This document shows positions 55,438-64,000 of a DNA stretch of 64,000 bases, piece by piece; the first letter of the stretch is position 1, and every line of letters starts with the position of its first letter. The stretch is from contig NC_050102.1 in NCBI RefSeq assembly GCF_902167145.1, positions 12,400,850 through 12,464,849 of the forward strand, read 5' to 3'. Below the pieces are notes generated by a model. It saw only the letters and a list, made by a program, of their open reading frames with translations. It did not search any database and was not told the DNA's origin. This stretch comes from Zea mays (lineage: Eukaryota; Streptophyta; Magnoliopsida; Poales; Poaceae). A program made the translations under genes and the position numbers.

Positions 55438-57694
55438 GGGGGTTTCCGAGGGTTCTTGTACTCGGCGGCGGCGACAAGGTCCGCGTCGGCGGCGTCGCGT
55501 TTCGCTTGCGGCTTCTTCTTGCCTTTCTTCTTGGCGCCGCGCTGAGTCGACGCCTTGGGAGCATCTTCCGATGGGCGGCCCTGGGGCTGCTTGTCCTTTC
55601 GGAAGATAGCCTCGACCGCCTCCTGGCCGGAGGCAAACTTGGTTGCGATGTCCATCAGCTCGCTCGCCCTGGTGGGGGTCTTGCGACCCAGCTTGCTCAC
55701 CAGGTCGCGGCAGGTGGTGCCGGCGAGGAACGCGCCGATGACATCCGAGTCGGTGATGTTGGGCAGCTCGGTGCGCTGCTTCGAGAACCGCCGGATGTAG
55801 TCCCGGAGAGACTCTCTCGGCTGCTGCCGGCAGCTTTGGAGGTCCCAGGAATTCCCGGGGCGCACGTACGTGCCCTGGAAATTGCCGGCGAAAGCTTGGA
55901 CTAGGTCGTCCCAGTTGGAGATCTGCCCCGGAGGCAGGTGCTCCATCCAGGCGCGAGCGGTGTCGGAGAGGAACAGGGGGAGGTTGCGGATGATGAGGTT
56001 GTCATTGTCCGTTCCACCCAGTTGGCAGGCCAGACGGTAGTCCGCGAGCCACAGTTCCGGTCTCGTCTCCCCCGAGTACTTCGTGATAGTAGTCGGGGGT
56101 CGGAACCGGGTCGGGAACGGTGCCCGTCGGATGGCCCGGCTGAAGGCCTGCGGACCGGGTGGTTCGGGCGAGGGACTCTGATCCTCCCCGCTGTCGTAGC
56201 GTCCCCCACGCCTGGGGTGGTAGCCTCGGCGCACCCTCTTGTCGAGGTGGGCCCGACGGTCGCGGTGATGGTGCTCGTTGCCGAGGCGGCCCGGGGCCGC
56301 AGGCGCGGTGTTGCGCGTGCGCCCGGTGTAGATCGAGGCTTCCCGCATGAATCGGGAAGTCGCGCATGAGGTTCCGAGGGGTACCCCTGCCTTCGGGAGG
56401 CAGAGCTCTCGGCCCGTCGGACCGTGGCGCCTTCCAGGAGATTCTTGAGCTCCCCCTGGGTTCGCCGGCCCTTGATGGTTGATGGCTCCGGCATCGCGCG
56501 GAGAAGCATCGCTGCTGCAACCAGGTTCTGGCCAACCCCACTAGATGCGGGTGGTGGCCTAACCCTGACGTCGTCGGTGATGCGGTGCTGGAAGCCCTGG
56601 GGCAGATGACGTAGTTCTCCGGCCGGGGGTTGGCCCGCCCATGCCTGCCCGACGTCCCGGCGGATCGGCTCAAGCGCTCCTGCTCCCTTGTCGAGCCTGG
56701 CCTGCACCCCGCAGATTTGCTCGAGTTGTGGGTCATGGCCCCCCGCCTGAATGGGGACCACAACTAGCTCCCGTGGGATGTCAACGCGGGGCACCGGCCT
56801 AGGGAGATCACCGTCCTCCGGCATGCCGAGATGATTGCCTTCGGAGGGACCCCCTAGATCGACGTGGAAACATTCGTGGCTTGGGCCTCAGTCCTCGTCG
56901 CCGAGGCTGCGGCTACCGTCGGAACAGTCGGAGAGGCAGTAGTCACATGCGGTCATGAAGTCTCGCATGGCACTGGGGTTGCCAAGTTCAGAGAAATCCC
57001 AGCAGATGCTGGGCTCGTCGTCTTCCTCGGACCCAAAGGGCCCGTAGGTCGAGACGTCCGTCAGCCGGTCCCAAGGCGACCGCATGCGAAACCCCAGAGG
57101 GTTTGGACTCGCCTCTACGAGAGCGCCCGCCAAAGCGGGGTCGCTAGGCGGGTTGAGGCTGAATCCAAATGACGTGGGATGGGAATCGATCGGTACCTCT
57201 TGGTCGACGAGCGACGATAAAGTCACGTCGGGGACTGACTGCACTGTCGTCTCAGGTACGAGGGTGACGTCCAGTAAGCTTTTCGCGAGCGCGCTGGCGT
57301 CGTCCGCTTGCTCGGGATTGGCGTGTCGCGGGGAGACGACACTCGTCTTCGTCTCAAGCGTGAAGTCGTTACCCGGTGCGCCCCCCGTTGGGGTGTCGGC
57401 GCTGTCGACTCGCTCGACAGCCGACGAGGTGCTGCCTCCTGCTTGGCCTTGGTTGCCCTGCCTTCCCCTCCGTCGGCGGGGAAGAGGGCGGGATGAGCTC
57501 GAAGGTTGTTCTTCCACCACGCGGGGAAGACGTCGTCGATTCCGCCGCCGGCGGGCGGGCTGTCGGCCGCCATTGTCATTGTCGCGCGGCGGTGGAAGAA
57601 GTACCATGTCGTAGCTGCCGTCGAGGGACATGAACTCAAGACTCCCGAAACGGAGCACCGTCCCGGGTTGGAGAGGTTGCTGGAGACTGCCCAT
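55438..57694 (-). pseudogene. gag: Huck-like gag
   Basis: Starts at 57694 (MGSLQQPLQPGTVLRFGSLE) about 40 bp after the primer-binding site. The first about 268 residues are Arg/Ser/Gly-rich and then acidic. An in-frame TGA at 56888-56890 interrupts, and the frame continues as 'PRVDIPRELVVVPIQAG' to about 56380, where a one-base shift occurs. The Retrotrans_gag-like domain follows ('TITKYSGETRPELWLADYRL', 'RAWMEHLPPGQISNWDDL', 'QQPRESLRDYIRRFSKQRTE', residues about 120-260 of that part), with a Lys-rich tail. It would form the particle. Two breaks plus the gag/protease shift are visible. Confidence 0.8.
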
Positions 57695-57734
57695 CTAGAG
57701 CTTGACGGGAAGTTGTTCGTCAACACGCAGCAGG

Positions 57735-57752
57735 CCCCTACCTGGCGCGCCA
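57735..57752 (-). other. Primer-binding site of the Huck-like element
   Basis: The minus strand reads TGGCGCGCCAGGTAGGGG two bases after the 5' LTR. A Gypsy-type site; tRNA not assigned. Confidence 0.7.
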
Positions 57753-57754
57753 AC

Positions 57755-59432
57755 TGTCGGCGTTTCGAGACCGGGGGGTCCCTGGGCCGACGAGTGAATG
57801 TCGCCGCGTGCCCCAGCCCAGATGGGTCGAGCGCGAGGGCGAGCGCGAAGGGGGGAGAGCAAGGCGACCGGAGACCGGTGTGAGAGAGGTGGGAATCCCG
57901 CGGCCTTCGTGTTCGTCCCGCGCCCAGGTCGGGTGCGCTTGCAGTAGGGGGTTACAAGCGTCCATGCGGAGAGGGAGCGAGCGGCTTCATAAGAGCGCCT
58001 GTCTCGTCCTCGTCCCCGCGCGGCCAACCCTCTCTAAGAGGGCCCTGGTCCTTCCTTTTATAGGCGTAAGGAGAGGATCCAGGTGTACAATGGGGGGTGT
58101 AGCAGAGTGCTACGTGTCTAGCGGAGGAGAGCTAGCGCCCTAAGTACATGCCGTTGTGGCAGCCGGAGAGATTTTGGCACCCAGCTGGTGTGATGTCATG
58201 GCCGTCGGAGGAGCGATGGAGCCTGGCGGAGGGACAGCTGTCGAAGCGGTTGAGTCCTTGCTGACGTCCTCTTGCTTCCGTAAGGGGGCTGAGAGCCGTC
58301 GTCGTCACAGAGTATGCGGGGCGCCATCATTGCCTATCTGGCGGGGCGAGCCAGATGGGACGCCGGTCTTGTTCCCTGTGGCCCGAGTCAGCTCGGGGTA
58401 GGGTGATGATGGCACCTCCTGTTGACGTGGCTGGTCTACGCCCTAGGTTGGGCGATGTGGAAGCTCCTCCGAAGCCAAGGTCGAGTCTGTCTTTCGTGGC
58501 CGAGGTCGAGTCCGAGCCCCTGGGTCGGGCGAGGCGGAGTTCGTCGTCTTCTGGGGCTGAGCCCAAGTCCGAGCCCTGGGTCGGGCGGAGCGGAGTTCGT
58601 CGTCTTCTAGGGCTGAGCCCAAGTCCGAGCCCTGGGTCGGGCGGAGCGGATTTCGTCGTCTTCTGGGGCTGAGCCCAAGTCCGAGCCCTGGGTCGGGCGG
58701 AGCGGAGTTCGTCGTCTTCCGGGGCTGAGCCCGTGTCCGAGCCCTGGGTCGGGCGGAGCAGAGTTCGCCGTCTTCCAGGGCTTAGCCCGTGTCCGAGCCC
58801 TGGGTCGGGCGGAGCGGAGTTCGCCGTCTTCCGGGGCTTAGCCCGTGTCTGAGCCCTGGGTCGGGCGGAGCGGAGATCGCCGTCTTCCGGGGCTGAGCCC
58901 GAGTCCGAGCCCTGGGTCGGGCGAAGCGGAGCTTCCTATGGTGCCTTCAGCAGGGCCTGACTGCCTGTCAGTCTCACTCTGTCAAGTGGCACCGCAGTCA
59001 GAGTGGCGCAGGCGGCGCTGTCCTTCTGTCAGGCCGGTCAGTGGAGCGGCGAAGTGACGGCGGTCACTTCGGCTCTGCCGGCTGGGGGGCGCGCGTCAGG
59101 ATAAAGGTGTCAGGCCACCTTTGCATTAAATGCTCCTGCGATTTGGTCGGTCGGTGCGGCGATTTAGTCAGGGTTGCTTCTTGGCGAAGGCAGGGCCTCG
59201 GGCGAGCCGGAAATATGTTCGCCGCTGGAGGGGGGCCTCGGGTGAGACGGAAATCCTCCGGGGTCGGCTGCCCTTGTCCGAGGCTAGGCTCGGGCGAGGC
59301 GTGATCGAGTCCCTCGAATGGACTGATCCCTAACTTAATCGCGCCCATCAGGCCTTTGCAGCTTTATGCTGATGGGGGTTACAAGCTGAGAATTAGGAGC
59401 CTTGAGGGTACCCCTAATTATGGTCCCCGACA
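57755..59432 (-). repeat. 5' LTR of the Huck-like element
   Basis: 1678 bp, 55 bp longer than its partner because of one extra 56-bp tandem unit (about eight units at 58505-58925) and a one-base difference elsewhere. A TATA-like CTATAAAAGG lies near 58055-58064 on the minus strand. Confidence 0.9.
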
Positions 59433-59437
59433 ACTCT

Positions 59438-60437
59438 ATTCACTAAAACTCTTGAAAATGACTTGTTTGTATGCCAAATTTATGTTGATGATATTATATT
59501 TGGGTCTACTAACGAGTCTACATGTGAAGAATTTAGTAGGATCATGACACAAAAGTTCGAGATGTCTATGATGGGGGAGTTGAAGCATTTCTTAGGATTT
59601 CAAGTGAAGCAACTCCAAGAGGGCACCTTCCTAAGCCAAACGAAGTACACTCAAGATATTCTAAGCAAGTTTGGAATGAAGGATGCCAAACCCATCAAGA
59701 CATCCATGGGAACCAATGGGCATCTCGACCTCGACGAAGGAGGTAAATCCGTCGATCAAAAGGTATAACGGTCGATGATAGGATCTTTACTCTATTTATG
59801 TGCATCACGACCGGATATTATGCTTTCTGTATGCATGTGTGCAAGATTCCAAGCCGACCCTAAGGAAGCTCACCTTACGGCCGTAAAACGAATCTTGAGA
59901 TATTTGGCTTACACTCCTAAGTTTGGGCTTTGGTATCCTAGGGGATCCACATTTGATTTGATTGGTTATTCGGATGTCGATTGGGCAGGGTGTAAAATCA
60001 ATAGGAAGAGCACATCGGGGACTTGTCAGTTCTTGGGAAGATCCTTGGTGTCTTGGGCTTCAAAGAAGCAAAATTTTGTCGCTCTTTCTACCACCGAAGC
60101 CGAGTACATTGCCGCAGGCCATTGTTGCGCGCAATTTCTTTGGATGAGGCAAACCCTGCGGGACTACGGTTACAAATTGACCAAAGTCCCTTTGCTATGT
60201 GATAATGAGAGTGCAATCAAGATGGCGGATAATCCCGTCGAGCATAGCCGCGCTAAACACATAGCCATTCGGTATCACTTTTTGAGGGATCACCAACAAA
60301 AGGGAGATATCGAGATTTCATATATTAACACTAAAGATCAATTAGCCGATATCTTTACCAAGCCTCTTGATGAACAAACTTTTAACAAACTTAGGCATGA
60401 GCTCAATATTCTTGATTCGCGCAACTTCTTTTGTTGA
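59438..60437 (+). pseudogene. pol: Sirevirus pol, RT C-terminal half and RNase H
   Basis: Resumes the RT codon interrupted at 47080. The catalytic YVDD box is intact at 59481-59492 ('[14 protein letters not shown]'). RT ends with 'KYTQDILSKFGMKDAKPIKT'. An in-frame TAA at 59766-59768 breaks the frame just before 'RSMIGSLLYLCASRPDIM'. RNase H follows ('LIGYSDVDWAGCKINRKSTS', 'ALSTTEAEYIAAGHCCAQ', 'HIAIRYHFLRDHQ') to a natural stop at 60435-60437. With the part at 44838-47080 the pol has three nonsense codons and no frameshift. Confidence 0.87.
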
Positions 60438-61274
60438 TGTGCACACATAGCTCATTTATATACCTTTGATCATATCTCTTTCATATGCTATGACTAATGT
60501 GTTTTCAAGTCCATTTCAAACCAAGCCATAGGTGTATTGAAAGGGAATTGGAGTCTTCGGCGAAGACAAAGGCTTCCACTCCGTAACTCATCCTTCGCTG
60601 TCACTCCGAGCAACTCTCCATTCTTGGGGGAGAAAGCATGAGCACCAAGCAAAAGGACTTCGTCTTTGGTATAATCTTCACTCATTTGTTTTTGACCAAA
60701 GAGGGAGAGAGTAATTCAAGGGCTCTAATGATTCCGTTTTTGGCGATTCATGCCAAAGGGGGAGAGAGTATGAGCCCAAAGCAAAAGGACCGCACCCACC
60801 ACCAATTTCTAAAATTTTTAGTTTTTCAAAGAGTATTTTTAAATTGGTATCTTACTTGTGATATAATTTCAAATTGGTATACCCTCTTCAAAATTAATAT
60901 CAAAACCCTCTTGAACACTAAGAGGAGGATTTCATTAAGGGGGAGTTTTGTTTAGTCAAAGGAAAAGCATTTGAAACAGGGAGAGAAAATTTCAAATCTT
61001 GAAAATGCTTCGTAAAATCTTATTCATTTACCTTTGACTATTGGCAAAAGAACTTTGAAAAGGATTTACAAAAGAGTTTGCAAAAACAAAACATGTGGTG
61101 CAAGCGTGGTCCAAAATATTAAAAACAAAGAAACAATCCATGCATATCTTGTAAGAATTTATATTGGCTCAATTCCAAGCAACCTTTACACTTACATTAT
61201 GCAAACTAGTTCAATTATGCATTTCTATACTTGCTTTGGTTTGTGTTGGCATCAATCACCAAAAAGGGGGAGAT
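60438..61274 (+). other. Sirevirus 3' noncoding zone with repeated polypurine tracts
   Basis: No gene is recognised. Polypurine-like tracts occur near 60627, 60754 (CCAAAGGGGGAGAGAG) and 60938, and the terminal CAAAAAGGGGGAGAT at 61260-61274 primes the plus strand. The same arrangement is seen in the older copy at 14131-15034. Confidence 0.75.
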
Positions 61275-62604
61275 TGAAAGGGAATTAGGCTTACACCTAT
61301 TTTCCTAATTAATTTTGGTGGTTCAATTGCCCAACACAAATAATTGGACAAACTAGTTTGCTCTAGTGTATAAGTTATACAGGTGTAAAAGGTTCACACT
61401 TAGCCAATAAAAAGATCAAGTATTGGATTCAACAAAGGAGCAAAGGGACAACCGAAGGCACCTCTGGTCTGGGGCACCGGACTGTCCGGTGTACACCGGA
61501 CAGTGTCCGGTGCACCACCGGACAGTGTCCGGTGCACCAGAGGACTCCAACTCAAACTCGTCACCTTCGGGAATTTCCAGAGACTCTCCGCTATAATTCA
61601 CCGGACTGTCCGGTGTACACCGGACAGTGTCCGGTGCTCCAAGGAAGAGCGGCCTCAGGAACTCGCCTGCTTTGGGAAACCAGAGCAGCTGCTCCGCTAT
61701 AATTCACCGGACATGTCCGGTGTACACCGGACTGTCCGGTGTAACTGCGGGGCAATGGCTACTTCGCGGCAACGGTCGCCTGCAACTGCAATTAATGCGC
61801 GCCAGAGCGCGCAGTCGTCAGGCACGCCCATACTGGCGCACCGGACACTCTACAGTACATGTCCGGTGCGCCACCGGACATCCAGGCGGGCCCAGAAGAC
61901 AGAGCTCCAACGGTCGAATCCCAACGGCTTTGGTGACATGGCTGGCGCACCGGACATGTCCGGTGTGCACCGGACTGTCCGGTGCACCATGCGACAGACA
62001 GCCCCACCAAACGGCTAGTTTGGTGGTTGGGGCTATAAATACCCCCAACCACCCATCATTCATTGCATCCAAGTTTTCCACTTCTCAACCACTTACAGAG
62101 CTAGGCATTCAATTCTAGACACACCAAAGAGATCAAATCCTCTCCAATTCCACACAAGGCTTTAGTGATTAGCGAGAGAGATTTGTCGTGTTCTTTTGAG
62201 CTCTTGCGCTTGGATTGCTTCTTTTCTTTCTCACTTGTTCTTGTGATCAAAACTCCATTGTAATCAAGGCAAGAGGCACCAATTGTGTGGTGGCCCTTGC
62301 GGGGAAGTTTTGTTCCTGGTTTTGATTTGAGAAGAGAAGCTCACTCGGTCCGAGGGACCGTTTGAGGGAGGGAAAGGGTTGAAAGAGACCCGGTCTTTGT
62401 GACCACCTCAACGGGGAGTAGGTTTGCGAGAACCGAACCTCGGTAAAACAAATCCTTGTGTCACACTCCTTATTTGCTTGAGATTTGTTTTGCACCCTCT
62501 CTCGCGGACTCGTTTTTATTTCTAACGCTAACCCGGCTTGTAGTTGTGTTTATATTTGTAAATTTCAGTTTCGCCCTATTCACCCCCCCTCTAGGCGACT
62601 ATCA
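61275..62604 (+). repeat. 3' LTR of the main Sirevirus
   Basis: 1330 bp, TGAAAGGGAATTAGGC to GGCGACTATCA, followed by TSD ATGGG (62605-62609). It is 41 bp longer than the 5' LTR because of extra CACCGGAC(AG)TGTCCGGTG palindromes at 61474-61540. TATA box at 62033-62042. Confidence 0.92.
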
Positions 62605-62609
62605 ATGGG

Positions 62610-63146
62610 ATTCATCAACAAACAATTAATTAATTTTTTATATGCATAACCAATGTATTGAACCACTACCTTTGTCTGGATTTTGATGGTTTCCTTATCC
62701 ATGCTTAATATTTGATTGAGTATTATTAGGCGAGGTCACTAGAAAATTCAATGTCCGATGAATTAAATAGCAAATTTTAGATGAGCGTCTGTTAGCCCTT
62801 ATTGTGGGAAGTAGAAACTCTCAATACCTGAACATGTTAAAGAGCACTAATACTGCTTGACATTGATAGTGTGTATAATTGGCCGGTATAGCGCCCGATA
62901 GGTCGGTATCTATTTCTAATATCTATGAAGTTGCAATCAAAGTTCTTTATCCCGATCGACGACGTAGGCACAATTTTAATGTGTGCATGACCACATATCA
63001 TCCAAACTTAAACTTTTTAAGCCCGTAGAGGTCTGTTTAGACGGTTTTAAAAAGCTTAGGATGGTACTTGAGTTTTATATAATTTACCCATGAGACGTAG
63101 GAATATTAAAAAGATCCTATTAATATTAATTTGTTAATTGGACTTA
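62610..63146. other. Flanking sequence without a recognised gene
   Basis: AT-rich DNA that should join directly to 29058 before the Sirevirus arrived. I see no domain or conserved frame. TTA at 63144-63146 is the TSD of the next MITE. Confidence 0.4.
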
Positions 63147-63322
63147 GAGAGTGTTTGGTTTCTATGGACTAATTTTTAGTCCCTCTAGTTTATTTTATTT
63201 TAGTTCCTAAATTGTTAAATAAAGAAATAAAATATAGTTTTAGTTTTCGCATTTAGCAATTTAAAGACTAAAATAGAATAAAATAGGGGACTAAAATTAG
63301 TCCATAGAAACCAAGCACCTCC
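63147..63322. mobile_element. Tourist-like MITE
   Basis: A 176-bp element with about 33-bp terminal inverted repeats (GAGTGTTTGGTTTCTATGG... against the complement of ...CCATAGAAACCAAGCACC). It is flanked by TTA (63144-63146, 63323-63325). The TSD and termini fit PIF/Harbinger-derived Tourist MITEs. Confidence 0.75.
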
Positions 63323-63402
63323 TTAGATGACAATACAAGAAAACTTTAAACTTTAAAGTTGCCAGAGTGATTTTGTGTCGATTACCATTGCTAAGATTGT
63401 AA

Positions 63403-63792
63403 GTGGGTGTTTGGTTTATATGAACTAATGTTTAGTCTCTCTACTTATCCCTTTTAGTCATTGAATTGCCGAACACATGGACTAAAAGAGGGATTATCTC
63501 TATTTTAGTCTTTGTGATTGCCAATTTAGAGACTAAGAGGTGTTTGAATGCACTAGAGCTAATGGTTCGTTGGCTAAAAAATTATTGGTAGAATTAGCGA
63601 GCTAACACATAGCTAGCTAACTATTAGCTAATTTGCTAAAAATAGTTAAAAACTGAATAATTATCTAGACTATTTGGATGTCTTTAGCTAATTTTAGTAG
63701 CTAGTAACTATTAGCTCTAATGCATTTAAACATTGCCTAAAAGGTACTAAAATGTATAGACCAAAAAATAATGGCTAGAAACCAAACATCCT
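63403..63792. mobile_element. Second Tourist-like MITE, interrupted by another MITE
   Basis: Ends GTGGGTGTTTGGTTT and AAACCAAACATCCT, flanked by TAA (63400-63402, 63793-63795). Its interior is split at 63537 by a further element. Confidence 0.65.
63537..63737. mobile_element. MITE nested inside the second MITE
   Basis: A 201-bp element with inverted ends GAGGTGTTTGAATGCACTAG and the complement of CTAATGCATTTAAACATTGCC. It is flanked by TAA (63534-63536, 63738-63740). The interior contains repeated AGCTAAC/TTAGCTA words. Confidence 0.65.
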
Positions 63793-63796
63793 TAAA

Positions 63797-63906
63797 GGCT
63801 AGTTTGCACACTCATTTTTTCAAGGGATTTCTACTTTTCTAAAAAATAAATTAATTTTCTTTAAAAAATAGAAATCCCTCCATGAAATTGGTTTCCTAAA
63901 CTGGCC
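63797..63906. mobile_element. Small inverted-repeat element
   Basis: A 110-bp fold-back with ends GGCTAGTTTG and the complement of AAACTGGCC, and inner GGGATTTCTA/TAGAAATCCC arms. The TSD is unclear. Confidence 0.5.
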
Positions 63907-63922
63907 CTATTTGGACGCCGGC

Positions 63923-64000
63923 TATAGATGTCCATCTGGGTCGCCCGGAATGGACCCGGCCCGAGCCCGGTTAGGCACGGCACGAACAGGGTCGTGCCTG
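63923..64000. mobile_element. GC-rich element cut by the window edge, hAT-like
   Basis: Begins TATAGATGTCC and continues with GGCCCGAGCCCGG and GGCACGGCACG words often seen in grass hAT-type non-autonomous repeats. Only 78 bp are visible, so this is tentative. Confidence 0.3.

Larger units (their letters stand above)
47081..59432 (-). mobile_element. Huck-like Gypsy retrotransposon nested in Sirevirus RT
   Basis: A 12,352-bp element with TSD ACTCT (47076-47080, 59433-59437). Minus orientation: 5' LTR 59432-57755, primer-binding site 57752-57735, gag from 57694, protease, a pol remnant ending 53935, a spacer, a polypurine tract and the 3' LTR 48703-47081. An antisense (plus-strand) five-exon gene spans 50133-53463. 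LTR termini on the minus strand are TGTCGGGGACC...CGCCGACA. By eye the LTRs differ by roughly 40 substitutions and one 56-bp repeat unit. The LTR start and length resemble the maize Huck family. RT, RNase H and the integrase core are missing, so it is non-autonomous. Confidence 0.88.
29064..62604 (+). mobile_element. Opie/Ji-type Sirevirus hosting two nested Gypsy elements
   Basis: Flanked by TSD ATGGG (29059-29063 and 62605-62609). Its own sequence is 5' LTR 29064-30352, primer-binding site 30355-30366, gag (30401-31077 plus 42813-44822), pol (44838-47080 plus 59438-60437), a noncoding zone 60438-61274 and the 3' LTR 61275-62604. The intervening 31078-42812 and 47081-59437 are the Grande-like and Huck-like insertions, each with its second TSD copy. 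Without them the element would be about 9.4 kb, usual for maize Sireviruses. By eye the LTRs differ by about 17 substitutions plus one 41-bp length difference. Confidence 0.93.

Overview
This window looks like maize (Zea mays) nuclear DNA. It is almost entirely nested LTR retrotransposons whose LTRs, PBS types and proteins resemble the abundant maize Opie/Ji (Sirevirus, Copia), Grande-like and Huck-like (Gypsy, Tat lineage) and Tekay/Del-like (chromovirus Gypsy) groups. There is also one decayed CACTA (En/Spm-like) DNA transposon, a PIF/Harbinger transposase fragment, and a MITE-rich flank at the right end. I found no convincing host gene, tRNA or rRNA. Family names rest on remembered LTR and protein character, not on a database search.

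Left block (1-28863). From the edge inward: the 3' part of a Gypsy element (1-2977) sits in the gag of a minus-strand Sirevirus (2978-4586). That Sirevirus sits in the 3' part of a Tekay-like LTR (4587-5756), which sits in the gag of a decayed plus-strand Sirevirus (5757-16326). The decayed Sirevirus is also broken by a 3.2-kb solo LTR (6569-9802) with a perfect ACTAC target-site duplication (TSD). It is followed by a minus-strand Tekay-like LTR fragment (16327-17848), a CACTA element (about 17849-25130) with TNP2, Transposase_24 and Ulp1-like remnants, and the 3' end of a Tekay-like Gypsy with its LTR (about 25555-28863).

Right block (29064-62604). One Sirevirus with TSD ATGGG and LTRs of 1289 and 1330 bp carries two complete insertions. 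A Grande-like Gypsy (31078-42807, TSD CTCAC) lies in its gag. A minus-strand Huck-like Gypsy (47081-59432, TSD ACTCT) lies in its reverse transcriptase. Removing each insertion and one TSD copy brings the interrupted Sirevirus reading frame back into phase.

The most interesting system is an antisense, intron-containing gene carried by all three Tat-type Gypsy elements here. Each lies between pol and the 3' LTR, on the opposite strand, behind a TATA-like motif of its own, and begins with a related N-terminal domain resembling the 'putative gypsy type transposon' family (PF04195). In the Grande-like copy I can place five exons with GT-AG introns that join in phase into an unbroken frame of about 1119 codons. 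The same element's gag-pol carries at least four nonsense codons, two frameshifts and an Asp-to-Asn change in the RT catalytic motif. In the Huck-like copy five exons are also visible, while RT, RNase H and the integrase core are deleted. Antisense extra ORFs are already known in Tat elements such as Grande. The conserved splicing, private promoters, tail-to-tail layout and persistence in gag-pol-defective copies deserve a second look.

The right flank (62610-64000) holds Tourist-like MITEs, one nested in another, and other small inverted-repeat elements.
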